Shown here in pieces: positions 1-6,707 of a stretch of DNA of 64,000 bases. The position numbers and the translations under genes were made by a program. The notes beneath the pieces were generated by a model. It was given only the letters and a program-made list of their open reading frames with translations. It did no database searches and was not told where the DNA came from. Location: NCBI RefSeq assembly GCF_000211855.2, contig NC_015638.1, forward strand, positions 3,135,001 to 3,199,000, given 5' to 3'. The stretch is from Lacinutrix sp. 5H-3-7-4. Its GTDB lineage: Bacteria > Bacteroidota > Bacteroidia > Flavobacteriales > Flavobacteriaceae. Numbering within the stretch: position 1 is the first letter of the stretch; the number at the start of each line of letters is the position of its first letter.

Positions 1-2
1 AC

Positions 3-707
3 TACATTAAAATATTTGCAATTTCAATTTTATTATTTAGCTGTTCAGAAAATAAAAATACTACAACTGACCTAGAAAAAATTGGATTGACTGGACAAGT
101 GAAAAGCCTAAAGTTTGAACACACAAAAAATGAAAAAGAAGATGAAAATAGCTTTTACATTGATAATGAATTTTACTTCAATGAAAATGGAATGATATCC
201 GAACAGAATCAGTATTCGTCCGAAGGTTTATTACATTTTCATTCTTTTAATTATGATGAAAAGAACCTTTTGATTTCGAAAACATATTTCAATGGTTCAA
301 GGGAATTTGTAAGTAAATCCAAAATTGAAAACGTACTAAATAAAAAAAGAAAATTAATTATGCAATCTGAATACAGAGCTTTAGGAAACTCTTTAACAGA
401 TTCAATAAATTTAAAATACAGTGTGTTTCCTTACCAAATAACAGAGTTTTTATATGATTCAAATTGGAATTTGATTAAGTTTAATGTTTACGATAGATTT
501 TCCTCAAATATCAAAGATGTTACTGAATTGAATAACGGAAAAATAGTAAAAAACTCAATCGTTGTTATTGAAGATGGAGAAATTTTTAGCGAAAGTATTT
601 ATGATTGTGTTAAGTATGATTCTAAAAAAAACTGCATCAGATATAAAGCTACGGGAATTGATTCAACAGAATCTTTTATAAATGCAAGAATTGAATATTA
701 TAAATAA
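3..707 (+). CDS. Cassette-borne lipoprotein of unknown function (5' end outside window)
   Basis: The reading frame is open to the left edge of the window. A TTG at 87 could be taken as a start, but the frame upstream of it encodes a hydrophobic stretch ending LLFSCSENKNT, a typical Bacteroidota lipoprotein signal with the lipid-accepting Cys at codon 42-44. The true start therefore lies just outside the window. The mature part, about 215 residues, is hydrophilic and rich in Asn, Lys, Tyr and Glu. It has weak YD-type repeats such as FNYDEKNLLISK and FLYDSNWNLIKF, which suggest a beta-rich surface protein; I recognise no family. The stop codon lies 5 bases before an attC-like site, so the gene fills a cassette. 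Reading frame is certain, function unknown. Confidence 0.8.
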   Translation, partial: YIKIFAISILLFSCSENKNTTTDLEKIGLTGQVKSLKFEHTKNEKEDENSFYIDNEFYFNENGMISEQNQYSSEGLLHFHSFNYDEKNLLISKTYFNGSREFVSKSKIENVLNKKRKLIMQSEYRALGNSLTDSINLKYSVFPYQITEFLYDSNWNLIKFNVYDRFSSNIKDVTELNNGKIVKNSIVVIEDGEIFSESIYDCVKYDSKKNCIRYKATGIDSTESFINARIEYYK

Positions 708-711
708 CGTT

Positions 712-836
712 GCCTAACAACGTATATAATCCATTGCTAGTACTAGCCTACTTACGAAAATCCTCGCGGATTTTCTATCTGGTTTTTATTTGCTAAATTA
801 CGTGCTAAACTACGCAACGTATCATATACAAAACCG
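712..836 (+). other. attC-like recombination site closing the first cassette
   Basis: An R''-type box GCCTAAC (712-718) is followed by L'' GTATAT, a central perfect hairpin GAAAATCC-TCGC-GGATTTTC, L' ATATAC and the GTT of the next junction at 836-838. Its partner R' would be at the 5' end of this cassette, left of the window. The same body (tagcctacttacgaaa...ttttatttgcta) recurs at 1884-2011 and 53415-53543, each time between a cassette stop codon and the next cassette. Known integron attC sites have this R''-L''-hairpin-L'-R' order. Confidence 0.75.
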
Positions 837-920
837 TTCTAATTAATTTAACAAATAATACGGAATCGTTCGTGATTTAGAAGGAATATAGACGGGATGT
901 ATACAAGTTAATTTACTTGC

Positions 921-1200
921 AAGTCTTTAACGATTGGCATCGTAGAAATGCATTTCTAAACGTTGTTAACGTATTAAAGACTTAAGTTAAGATAGCAAAA
1001 AAAAATGAGAAAGTCAAATGCTATCTTATATACAGAGCTCTTATGCCTTATAAATCATCACGTGTGCAACTACCCTTATACAAGGTATAAAGGTAATAAC
1101 ACACGATCTCACGAGTGCTTCTATAGCATATCTGGTACTGGATTTGTTAAACTACGTTTTTTTGGTTACAGCTTAAAAGCTGAATGTGCTGTAAAAAACT
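921..1200 (+). ncRNA. Candidate structured RNA inside the 484-bp cassette
   Basis: AAGTCTTTAA (921-930) pairs perfectly with TTAAAGACTT (974-983). The enclosed bases are almost entirely three hairpins placed end to end: CGAT-TGGC-ATCG (931-942), the 16-base palindrome TAGAAATGCATTTCTA (943-958) and CGTT-GTT-AACG (961-971). That makes a compact four-way junction. Further stems follow: GATAGCA/TGCTATC across 991-1025, CGTGTG/CACACG across 1061-1105 with an inner CCTTATAC/GTATAAAGG hairpin, and CAGCTT-AA-AAGCTG at 1169-1182, or alternatively TTACAGC/GCTGTAA. The same structures occur in the other three copies at offsets +51229, +53367 and +54784. Because the copies do not differ there is no covariation, so an RNA role is an inference from fold density alone. 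The exact ends are not known. Confidence 0.4.
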
Positions 1201-1279
1201 TATCAGAACGCCGTATACAAGTCATACCTTACATGTCTTTTTATTTTAGATAGTCTAATTTATTTATTTAAACTATCTT

Positions 1280-1287
1280 TAGTTTTG
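1280..1287 (+). promoter_or_regulatory. Outward-facing -7 box (TAGTTTTG) at the end of the repeated cassette
   Basis: TAGTTTTG matches the Bacteroidota TAnnTTTG -7 element. It points into the downstream cassette gene and sits about 33 bases before the junction. No TTG -33 element is found 19-21 bases upstream, so the promoter is only weakly supported. The same box is at 52509-52516, 54647-54654 and 56064-56071, each time just upstream of a cassette gene. Confidence 0.3.
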
Positions 1288-1349
1288 GATATGAGTCGGT
1301 ACGACTCGTATACATAAACGTTGTAACACATTTGACCAAACTACCGCAA

Positions 1350-1877
1350 ATGAATGAAATTAAGATACCTTTAAGCAAAACGAAAATCATATTAATTATG
1401 ATTGGCGCATTAGCATTTGTTATTGGTGGAGCTTGGGGAGTTTTAGAACCTGAAAGATTTGCATCTATTCGTTATCCGAAAAACATTGTTTTTATAAGTG
1501 GACTAGCAGGAGTTTTATTCTTTGGACTTTGTTTCGTTTTTATAGCTAAAAAAGTCTTTAGCAGAAAAGCAGGTTTAACTATAAATGATGACGGAATTAT
1601 TGACAACTCAAACGCTACAAGTGTTGGACTTATAGAATGGAAAGATATAACTGGAATAAAATCTTGGGGAACAGGTTCAGCAAAAGTTATTGTCGTTTTG
1701 ACTTCTGAGCCAGAAAAATATATTGAACGTTCAAAGAACTTTATTTCAAAAAAAGCAATGAAAGCGAATAATAGAATCTATGGTTCACCATTGTCAATTA
1801 TTTCGAACTCATTGAGAATAAATTTCTCGGAATTAGAAAAACTGATTTCGGAACAAATTGAGAAACGGAAAAAATAA
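1350..1877 (+). CDS. STM3941-family membrane protein (cassette gene)
   Basis: The protein has two hydrophobic segments near its N-terminus (about residues 10-30 and 45-70). A basic soluble domain follows with SVGLIEWKDITGI, KYIERSKNF and the strongly recognisable run AMKANNRIYGSPLSI. These match what I remember of the STM3941 family, whose biochemical role is unknown; the shape recalls PH-like domains on a membrane anchor. I chose the ATG at 1350 (MNEIKIPL...). A TTG at 1332, only 12 bases after the cassette junction, is in frame and possible. It is the sole gene of its cassette (1321-2011), ends 7 bases before the R'' box, and directly follows the 484-bp repeat, which may supply its leader. 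Confidence 0.85.
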   Translation: MNEIKIPLSKTKIILIMIGALAFVIGGAWGVLEPERFASIRYPKNIVFISGLAGVLFFGLCFVFIAKKVFSRKAGLTINDDGIIDNSNATSVGLIEWKDITGIKSWGTGSAKVIVVLTSEPEKYIERSKNFISKKAMKANNRIYGSPLSIISNSLRINFSELEKLISEQIEKRKK

Positions 1878-1883
1878 AAAAAC

Positions 1884-2011
1884 GTGTTACAACACCGTAT
1901 ATAATTTATTGCTAGTTATAGCCTACTTACGAAAGTCCTCGCGGACTTTCTATTCGGTTTTTATTTGCTAAATTAGTTGCTTATACACGTAACAAACCAT
2001 ATACAACAACG
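1884..2011 (+). other. attC-like site of the STM3941 cassette
   Basis: R'' GTGTTACAAC (1884-1893) is the exact reverse complement of the first ten bases of this cassette, GTTGTAACAC (1320-1329). L'' GTATAT and L' ATATAC sit inside, and the central hairpin is GAAAGTCC-TCGC-GGACTTTC. The site ends at the GTT (2011-2013) that opens the next cassette. This perfect 10/10 R'/R'' pairing is one of the strongest pieces of evidence for the integron-like organisation. Confidence 0.85.
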
Positions 2012-2063
2012 TTGGCATTCATTATGACCCGTCCTGAATAAAGGCTACATAATTTTAAACATT

Positions 2064-2429
2064 ATGTACAAAAACGACAAAGTAATTAGACGGTATTCAG
2101 AACCTTTTAAATTAAAAATTTTAGCCGAACTTACAACCGGAAAACACACAAAAAGCGAACTTTGTAAACTCTACTCTATTGCACCTACAACTGTAAACGA
2201 GTGGATTAAAAAATACAATCGTAAAGACTTAATGAACACCAGAGTAAAAGTGGAAACTAAAGACGAAATATCTAGAATTAAAGCGCTACAAAAAGAGAAT
2301 GAAAAACTTAAAAAGCTACTGCTTAAAAAGGATCTCGATGCTATGGTAGAAGAATCTTACCTGGAAGTAGCTGCTGAAAAATTAGGATATAAAAATGTTC
2401 AGCAACTTAAAAAAAAACTCAATATCTAG
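2064..2429 (+). CDS. IS3-family transposase OrfA (HTH protein)
   Basis: This 121-residue protein begins with an HTH_Tnp/InsE-like domain (RRYSEPFKLKILAEL...SELCKLYSIAPTTVNEWIKK, residues 10-52). A leucine-zipper-like coiled coil follows (EISRIKALQKENEKLKKLLLKK, about 70-92). OrfA binds the IS ends and regulates transposition in this family. Near its end a run of nine A residues (2409-2417) can move ribosomes into the -1 frame to make the OrfAB transposase. It starts at an ATG 39 bases inside the left inverted repeat. Confidence 0.92.
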   Translation: MYKNDKVIRRYSEPFKLKILAELTTGKHTKSELCKLYSIAPTTVNEWIKKYNRKDLMNTRVKVETKDEISRIKALQKENEKLKKLLLKKDLDAMVEESYLEVAAEKLGYKNVQQLKKKLNI

Positions 2430-3286
2430 CCTTTATTAAAACTAGAAATAGAGCTAAGGGATTTGCTTCTTTATCAACTATAGTTAATTGTTTTGGACTT
2501 AAACGTGATGCGTATTATAAATACAAATCTAGAGCTGATAAACGTTTAAAAATAGAACAACAAATTATAGAAATTGTAAGTAAAAGACGTAAATCCCTTC
2601 CTAGAGAAGGCGTGCGTAAACTCGAAAAATCACTAAAAGACGATTTTATCAAAGCTAACTTAAAAGTTGGTAGAGATGCTTTGTTTAACGTGCTTAGAAA
2701 ACACCAAATGCTGACTCTTAGAAAGAAAACTAGTGCCAGAACAACGAATTCTTATCATCGCTTTTACAAATATAATAACCTGATAAAAGATATGGAAATT
2801 ACAAGGCCAAATCAAGTGTGGGTAAGTGATATAACATACATAAGAACTATTAAAGGTTTTTGTTATCTCGCTTTAATAACAGATATGCACTCTCGCAAAA
2901 TTGTTGGCTATGATCTTAGTGATAGCTTGGAACTAAAAGGATGTGTAAGAGCGTTAAATAAAGCTATTTATCAAGCTAAAAACATTAAACAACTTATTCA
3001 TCATTCCGATAGAGGAATACAGTATTGTAGCAATCAATACACCCAAATACTTAAAAGTAAAAAGATAGATATTAGTATGACTGAAGAAAATCATTGTTAT
3101 GAAAATGCCTTGGCTGAACGCGTAAACGGCATATTAAAAGATGAATTTTATCTCGACCAAACCTTTGATAACGTGGCTCACGCTAAAAGAGCTGCAAAAA
3201 ATGCAATTAATATATACAATGAAGTAAGATTACATTTATCTTTAGATTATAAAACACCTAATATGGTATATAAATTATCAGCTTAA
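2411..3286 (+). CDS. IS3-family transposase OrfB (DDE integrase), expressed by -1 frameshift
   Basis: The frame is open from 2411, right after a stop at 2408-2410, and continues unbroken through the GTG at 2612 that could be mistaken for a start. The N-terminal part contains the HTH_21 region (KGFASLSTIVNCFGLKRDAYYKYK...LPREGVRKLEK). The rve integrase core has all three acidic residues: D in WVSDITYIR, D in HHSDRGIQYCS and E in NALAERVNGILKDEF. Production of OrfAB by slippage on the A9 run at 2409-2417 is the usual IS3 mechanism. All catalytic residues are present and no internal stops are seen, so the element may still be active. Confidence 0.9.
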   Translation, partial: KKTQYLAFIKTRNRAKGFASLSTIVNCFGLKRDAYYKYKSRADKRLKIEQQIIEIVSKRRKSLPREGVRKLEKSLKDDFIKANLKVGRDALFNVLRKHQMLTLRKKTSARTTNSYHRFYKYNNLIKDMEITRPNQVWVSDITYIRTIKGFCYLALITDMHSRKIVGYDLSDSLELKGCVRALNKAIYQAKNIKQLIHHSDRGIQYCSNQYTQILKSKKIDISMTEENHCYENALAERVNGILKDEFYLDQTFDNVAHAKRAAKNAINIYNEVRLHLSLDYKTPNMVYKLSA

Positions 3287-3336
3287 TTCAATTTTAACCT
3301 GTAGCCATATTTCAGGACAAGACATTTAACAAACCT

Positions 3337-4311
3337 ATGAAATACATTACAATATTTGCTTTTTTATTATTATTTACGAATTGTGATGCCCAAGAAAAAA
3401 AACTTCTTCTTCGTCAAAAATTAATATCTGATTTATCAGAAACACCAATTTATCCGAGATTAACAGAAGACATAAATGGACAAACTAAATGGAAAGAAAA
3501 TTTTAAATATTTAGACAGTATTGACATTTATTCAATCACATATTTAAGTGATGGTTTGAAAATTAACGGACTTTTGGTTAAGCCCAAGAAAAAAGGGAAT
3601 TATCCTTGTGTAATATACAATCGAGGTGGAAATAGAGATTTTGGCTCACTTAAAATTGTTCACGGAGCAATTACACTTGGTCAGATTGCAAAAGAAGGTT
3701 ATGTGGTAATTGCAAGTCAATATAGAGGAAATGGAGGAAGCGAAGGAAAAGAAGAATTTGGTGGCAAAGATGTTAATGATATAACTATTCTAACAGAAGT
3801 CTTAAATGAAATTGAAGTTGCTGACACGAATAGAATAGGAATGTACGGCTGGAGTCGTGGCGGAATGATGACATATATAGCATTGACAAAAACCGATAAG
3901 ATTAAAGCAGCTGTAGTTGGTGGAGCAGTTTCTGATAATTTTAGTTCTATTAAAGATAGACCTGAAATGGAAACAGGTGTTTTATCAGAACTGATTCCAA
4001 ATTATGCTGAAAATAAAGATGTAGAATTAGAAAAAAGGTCTGCAATAAAATGGGCTGATAAATTCCCGAAAGATGTTCCGATATTAATGCTACACGGAAA
4101 TTCTGATTGGAGAGTAAAACCAGAACAAAGTCTAAACCTTGCCTTGGAATTTGAAAAAAATAGAATTCCGTACAGACTTATAATGTTTGAAGGAGGCGAC
4201 CACGGAATTTCTGAACACAAAGATGAAGTTAATGAGCAAGTTTTAAAATGGTTTGACAAGTATTTAAAGAACGCTGAACAATTGCCGAATATGGAATATC
4301 ACGGAAGATAA
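3337..4311 (+). CDS. Secreted alpha/beta hydrolase, prolyl-oligopeptidase (S9) type
   Basis: A short signal peptide (MKYITIFAFLLLFTNC-DAQ) could be a lipoprotein signal (Cys at residue 16) or be cut after the AQ. The catalytic domain has the nucleophile elbow GMYGWSRGGMM, an Asp in MLHGNSDWRVKPEQ and a His in EGGDHGISEHKD, in the order of the S9/dienelactone-hydrolase group. YRGNGGSEGKEEFGGKDVND is the expected loop before the nucleophile. The likely role is hydrolysis of peptides or esters outside the cytoplasm; the substrate cannot be read from sequence. It is cassette cargo: the stop is followed 4 bases later by an R''-like box, but the 5' half of its cassette was replaced or displaced by the IS3 element. 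Confidence 0.87.
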   Translation: MKYITIFAFLLLFTNCDAQEKKLLLRQKLISDLSETPIYPRLTEDINGQTKWKENFKYLDSIDIYSITYLSDGLKINGLLVKPKKKGNYPCVIYNRGGNRDFGSLKIVHGAITLGQIAKEGYVVIASQYRGNGGSEGKEEFGGKDVNDITILTEVLNEIEVADTNRIGMYGWSRGGMMTYIALTKTDKIKAAVVGGAVSDNFSSIKDRPEMETGVLSELIPNYAENKDVELEKRSAIKWADKFPKDVPILMLHGNSDWRVKPEQSLNLALEFEKNRIPYRLIMFEGGDHGISEHKDEVNEQVLKWFDKYLKNAEQLPNMEYHGR

Positions 4312-4315
4312 AAAC

Positions 4316-4345
4316 GGTGTACAACAAAGAACTGAGTTAAAAAAC
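4316..4345 (+). other. Truncated attC-like R'' box after the hydrolase gene
   Basis: GGTGTACAAC (4316-4325) stands where an R'' box is expected. It would pair with a cassette starting GTTGTACACC, not with GTTGGCATTC, which is the start of the cassette at 2011. No attC body follows: within about 30 bases the sequence becomes an IS110 transposase remnant. This is the right edge of the first array. Confidence 0.5.
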
Positions 4346-4353
4346 AAGCAATT

Positions 4354-4612
4354 TTAAGCTAATTTTGAAACAAAGTTTTCATCATAAGGCAACCCACTTT
4401 TTTCAATAGCAAAAGCTTGTTTTAATAGTTTATTTGCCACAGCAATTAATGCTAGTTTTTTACTCTTTCCTTTGGCTACTATTCTGTCAAATGATGCTTT
4501 ACAAGATTTGTTGTATTAATAGGCTGAAAAGGCTGCTAAAAACAACAAATTTCTAAGTTTTTTATTACCCACTTTACTTATGCGACTTCGTCCTCGCACA
4601 CTACTTCCCAAT
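4354..4612 (-). pseudogene. IS110-family transposase, C-terminal remnant
   Basis: Read on the minus strand this encodes GSSVRGRSRISKVGNKKLRN, then LLFLAAFSAY, a stop (TAA), then YNKSCKASFDRIVAKGKSKK and LALIAVANKLLKQAFAIEKS, ending ENFVSKLA. This is the conserved C-terminal part of IS110/IS116/IS902 transposases (Transposase_20 end), about 85 codons. The N-terminal catalytic half is missing, and one in-frame nonsense codon shows decay. Its first codons overlap the last codons and stop of mnmE (TTGGGAAGTAGT), so the breakpoint lies exactly at the mnmE 3' end. Confidence 0.85.
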
Positions 4613-5995
4613 ACAGAAGTTTGCAAATATATTACCTAATAAATCGTCATTTGTAATAGCTCCAGTTATCTCTCCAAAGTGATATAAAGCTTGCCTAACA
4701 TCTATAGCCATTAGGTCGCCAGATAATCCAGACTCCAAACCTGCTTTTACTTTATTTATTTCTTCAAAAGCTTTTAATAGCGAATCGTAATGACGTGTGT
4801 TTGTTACAATGGTTTCATTATTTCTTAGCGCTCCAGTGTTTACAAAACCTATTAATTTTTCTTTTAATGCCTCTACTCCTATTCCAGATTTAGCTGATAG
4901 CAAATGAATATTATCAATTTTAGATTTTAATTCTTCGGTTTCAGATGCGTTTAAAGTATCTATTTTATTTGCAATAATAACTAATGGCTTAAGCGGAAAA
5001 CGATTTTTTATCTTTTCAATTTCTAAAATTAATCGTTGACTTTCAGTTTGAAACTCTTCAGCAGAAAAAAGCAAAATCACTACTTGTGCTTGCTCCATTT
5101 TTTCAAAGGTTTTTTTAATGCCTATGCTTTCTACTACATCTTTAGTTTCTCTAATTCCTGCAGTATCTATAAACCTAAAACCTATTCCTTCAATTACTAA
5201 TTCATCTTCAATAGTATCGCGAGTGGTTCCTGCAATGTCACTTACAATGGCACGTTCTTCATTTAAAAGGGCATTTAACAATGTAGATTTTCCAACATTT
5301 GGTTCTCCTACAATGGCAACTGGTATACCGTTTTTAATTACGTTTCCTACTGCAAAAGAATCTATTAAACGTTTTAATACAAAGGTTATTCGGTTAATTA
5401 ATTCTTTAAACTGTGTTCTATCTGCGAATTCAACATCTTCTTCTGCAAAATCTAATTCCAATTCTAATAAGCTGGCAAAATTTAAAAGCTCTTCACGAAG
5501 TTTTGCAATTTCTGAAGAAAAACCTCCACGCATTTGCTGCATTGCTATTTGGTGCGAGGCTTCATTATCACTCGCAATTAAATCTGCAACAGCTTCTGCC
5601 TGACTTAAATCCAGTTTTCCATTTAAAAATGCTCTTAGAGTAAATTCTCCTGCATCTGCCATACGGCAACCGTTTCTTAAAAATAATTGAATTATCTCTT
5701 GTTGTATATAAACAGAACCATGACACGAAATCTCTACTACATTTTCTCCTGTATAAGAGTTTGGATTTTTAAAAACCGAAACCAAAACCTCATCTATAAT
5801 TCTATCTCCATCTACAATATGGCCTAAATGTATAGTGTGTGTTTTTTGCTTTAAAAGTGATTTATTTTTTTTTACAGACTTAAAACCGGCATTAGCAATT
5901 GTTATAGCTGCTTCTCCAGAAAGACGAATTATTGCAACTGCGCCAGCGCCAGATGCGGTTGCTAATGCAACTATAGTATCGTTATTAAAACTCAT
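4601..5995 (-). CDS. mnmE: tRNA uridine-5-carboxymethylaminomethyl(34) synthesis GTPase MnmE
   Basis: With MnmG, MnmE installs the carboxymethylaminomethyl group on the wobble uridine of certain tRNAs. The 464 residues match the family length. The N-terminal formyl-THF-binding domain begins MSFNNDTIVALATASGAGAVAIIRLSG. The inserted G domain (about 215-375) has P-loop GEPNVGKS, GTTRDT, DTAGI, NKID and a SAK motif. The essential C-terminal FCIGK with the catalytic Cys is intact. Its stop codon overlaps an IS110 remnant, yet the protein end is normal. The rhomboid gene lies just upstream on the same strand and may be co-transcribed. Confidence 0.97.
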   Translation of the reverse strand: MSFNNDTIVALATASGAGAVAIIRLSGEAAITIANAGFKSVKKNKSLLKQKTHTIHLGHIVDGDRIIDEVLVSVFKNPNSYTGENVVEISCHGSVYIQQEIIQLFLRNGCRMADAGEFTLRAFLNGKLDLSQAEAVADLIASDNEASHQIAMQQMRGGFSSEIAKLREELLNFASLLELELDFAEEDVEFADRTQFKELINRITFVLKRLIDSFAVGNVIKNGIPVAIVGEPNVGKSTLLNALLNEERAIVSDIAGTTRDTIEDELVIEGIGFRFIDTAGIRETKDVVESIGIKKTFEKMEQAQVVILLFSAEEFQTESQRLILEIEKIKNRFPLKPLVIIANKIDTLNASETEELKSKIDNIHLLSAKSGIGVEALKEKLIGFVNTGALRNNETIVTNTRHYDSLLKAFEEINKVKAGLESGLSGDLMAIDVRQALYHFGEITGAITNDDLLGNIFANFCIGK

Positions 5996-5998
5996 AAA

Positions 5999-6646
5999 TT
6001 ATATTTTTCCTAAGCGTTTTAGTATAAATAAAAGTATAATTGGTACAGCTAATAAAACAATCATTAAAATACTGGTTTTAAATAACCACGATGCCAAAAT
6101 TAAGGTTAATACATAGCCTCCAATTGCTCCACCAAAATGAGCGTCATGACCAATATTATCATTTCGGGCTTTCATGCCATAAATAGAATATAACAAATAG
6201 CCAACCCCAAAAACATAAGCAGGAATTGGTATAGGAATAAAAAATAAATACAAACTCATACCTGGCTGCAATAGTATTGCCGAGTAAATAATACCCATAA
6301 CTGCTCCACTTGCTCCAACTGCCGTATAATGATATTCGTTTTTATGAAAATAATATGATAAAACATTACCCAATAATAAACTGCCCAAATAAATTATAAC
6401 AAAATTTATATCGCCTAGCATACCAACAACAACTGGTGCAAAAAAGTACAACGAAAACATATTAAATATTAAATGTTGCAAATTAACATGCAAGAAACCA
6501 GAGCTTAACATTCTAATTTTCTCTCCTCTAATAATTGCGCCAATACTAAACTTGTATTTTTCAAAAAACTCAAAATCGTTGAAACCTTTTAAAGAAGCAA
6601 TAACATTAGCTCCAATAATTACAAGTGTTATAATATTTATGTCCAT
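5999..6646 (-). CDS. Rhomboid-family intramembrane serine protease
   Basis: The 215-residue protein has about six hydrophobic segments. The catalytic Ser lies in GASGAVMG (GxSG motif, TM4) after the HKNEYHYTAVGAS loop, and the catalytic His in HDAHFGGAIGGYVL (TM6). FLHVNLQHLIFNMFSL carries the conserved His and Asn of TM2. Such proteases cut transmembrane substrates within the inner membrane. It starts at an ATG divergent from the acyltransferase gene at 6708, and its stop is only 3 bases from the mnmE start, so the two probably form an operon. The substrate is unknown. Confidence 0.92.
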   Translation of the reverse strand: MDINIITLVIIGANVIASLKGFNDFEFFEKYKFSIGAIIRGEKIRMLSSGFLHVNLQHLIFNMFSLYFFAPVVVGMLGDINFVIIYLGSLLLGNVLSYYFHKNEYHYTAVGASGAVMGIIYSAILLQPGMSLYLFFIPIPIPAYVFGVGYLLYSIYGMKARNDNIGHDAHFGGAIGGYVLTLILASWLFKTSILMIVLLAVPIILLFILKRLGKI

Positions 6647-6707
6647 TAACTACTTAGTTTTATTTTAAATATAGTATATCTTTGTATTGCAAATCTAAAA
6701 CTAATTG

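Larger units (their letters stand above)
837..1320 (+). repeat. 484-bp repeated cassette, copy 1 of 4
   Basis: This segment reads TTCTAATTAATTTAAC... to ...TATACATAAACG. It is found again, same length and orientation and identical by eye, at 52066-52549, 54204-54687 and 55621-56104. Both ends coincide with cassette junctions (G^TT). The last part (1202-1320) behaves like an attC: ATCAGAAC (1202-1209) pairs with the next-cycle R' GTTCTAAT (836-843) at 7 of 8 positions, and GTATAC boxes lie just inside each end. The body holds many stems: 921-930 with 974-983, 991-997 with 1019-1025, 1061-1066 with 1100-1105, 1169-1182, 1249-1254 with 1272-1277, and 1293-1307. An 82-codon frame (1005-1253) runs into the attC end and is probably not coding. 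Immediately upstream of an STM3941-family gene. Confidence 0.9.
2025..3324 (+). mobile_element. IS3-family insertion sequence, apparently intact
   Basis: The element is about 1.3 kb, with imperfect terminal inverted repeats of 25 bases: left TGACCCGTCCTGAATAAAGG... (2025-2049) against the right end (3300-3324), whose reverse complement begins TGTCTTGTCCTGAAATATGG. Inside are the two overlapping frames of an IS3 transposase. The flanks (TTA on the left, TTT on the right) give no clean 3-4 bp target duplication. This suggests that sequence next to the insertion was deleted after it landed. It lies inside a cassette whose two ends no longer match each other (see findings). Confidence 0.9.

Noticed and set aside
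87-707. A start codon at 87 (TTG) for the first gene
   Set aside because: The frame is open to the window edge and encodes a lipoprotein signal upstream of 87, so the real start is outside the window.
709-836. CRISPR repeats or simple terminators to explain the hairpins between cassettes
   Set aside because: Spacing is irregular, genes lie between them, and the R'/R'' complementarity with cassette starts is explained only by attC-like sites.
1005-1253. 82-residue protein gene in each 484-bp repeat
   Set aside because: It runs into the attC-like end, starts inside a stem and matches no family. I kept it as an open question in the findings rather than annotating four genes.
837-1320. The repeat as an ORF-less group II intron (known to target attC sites)
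   Set aside because: It does not start GTGYG, I see no domain V hairpin, and its ends fall exactly on G^TT cassette junctions instead.
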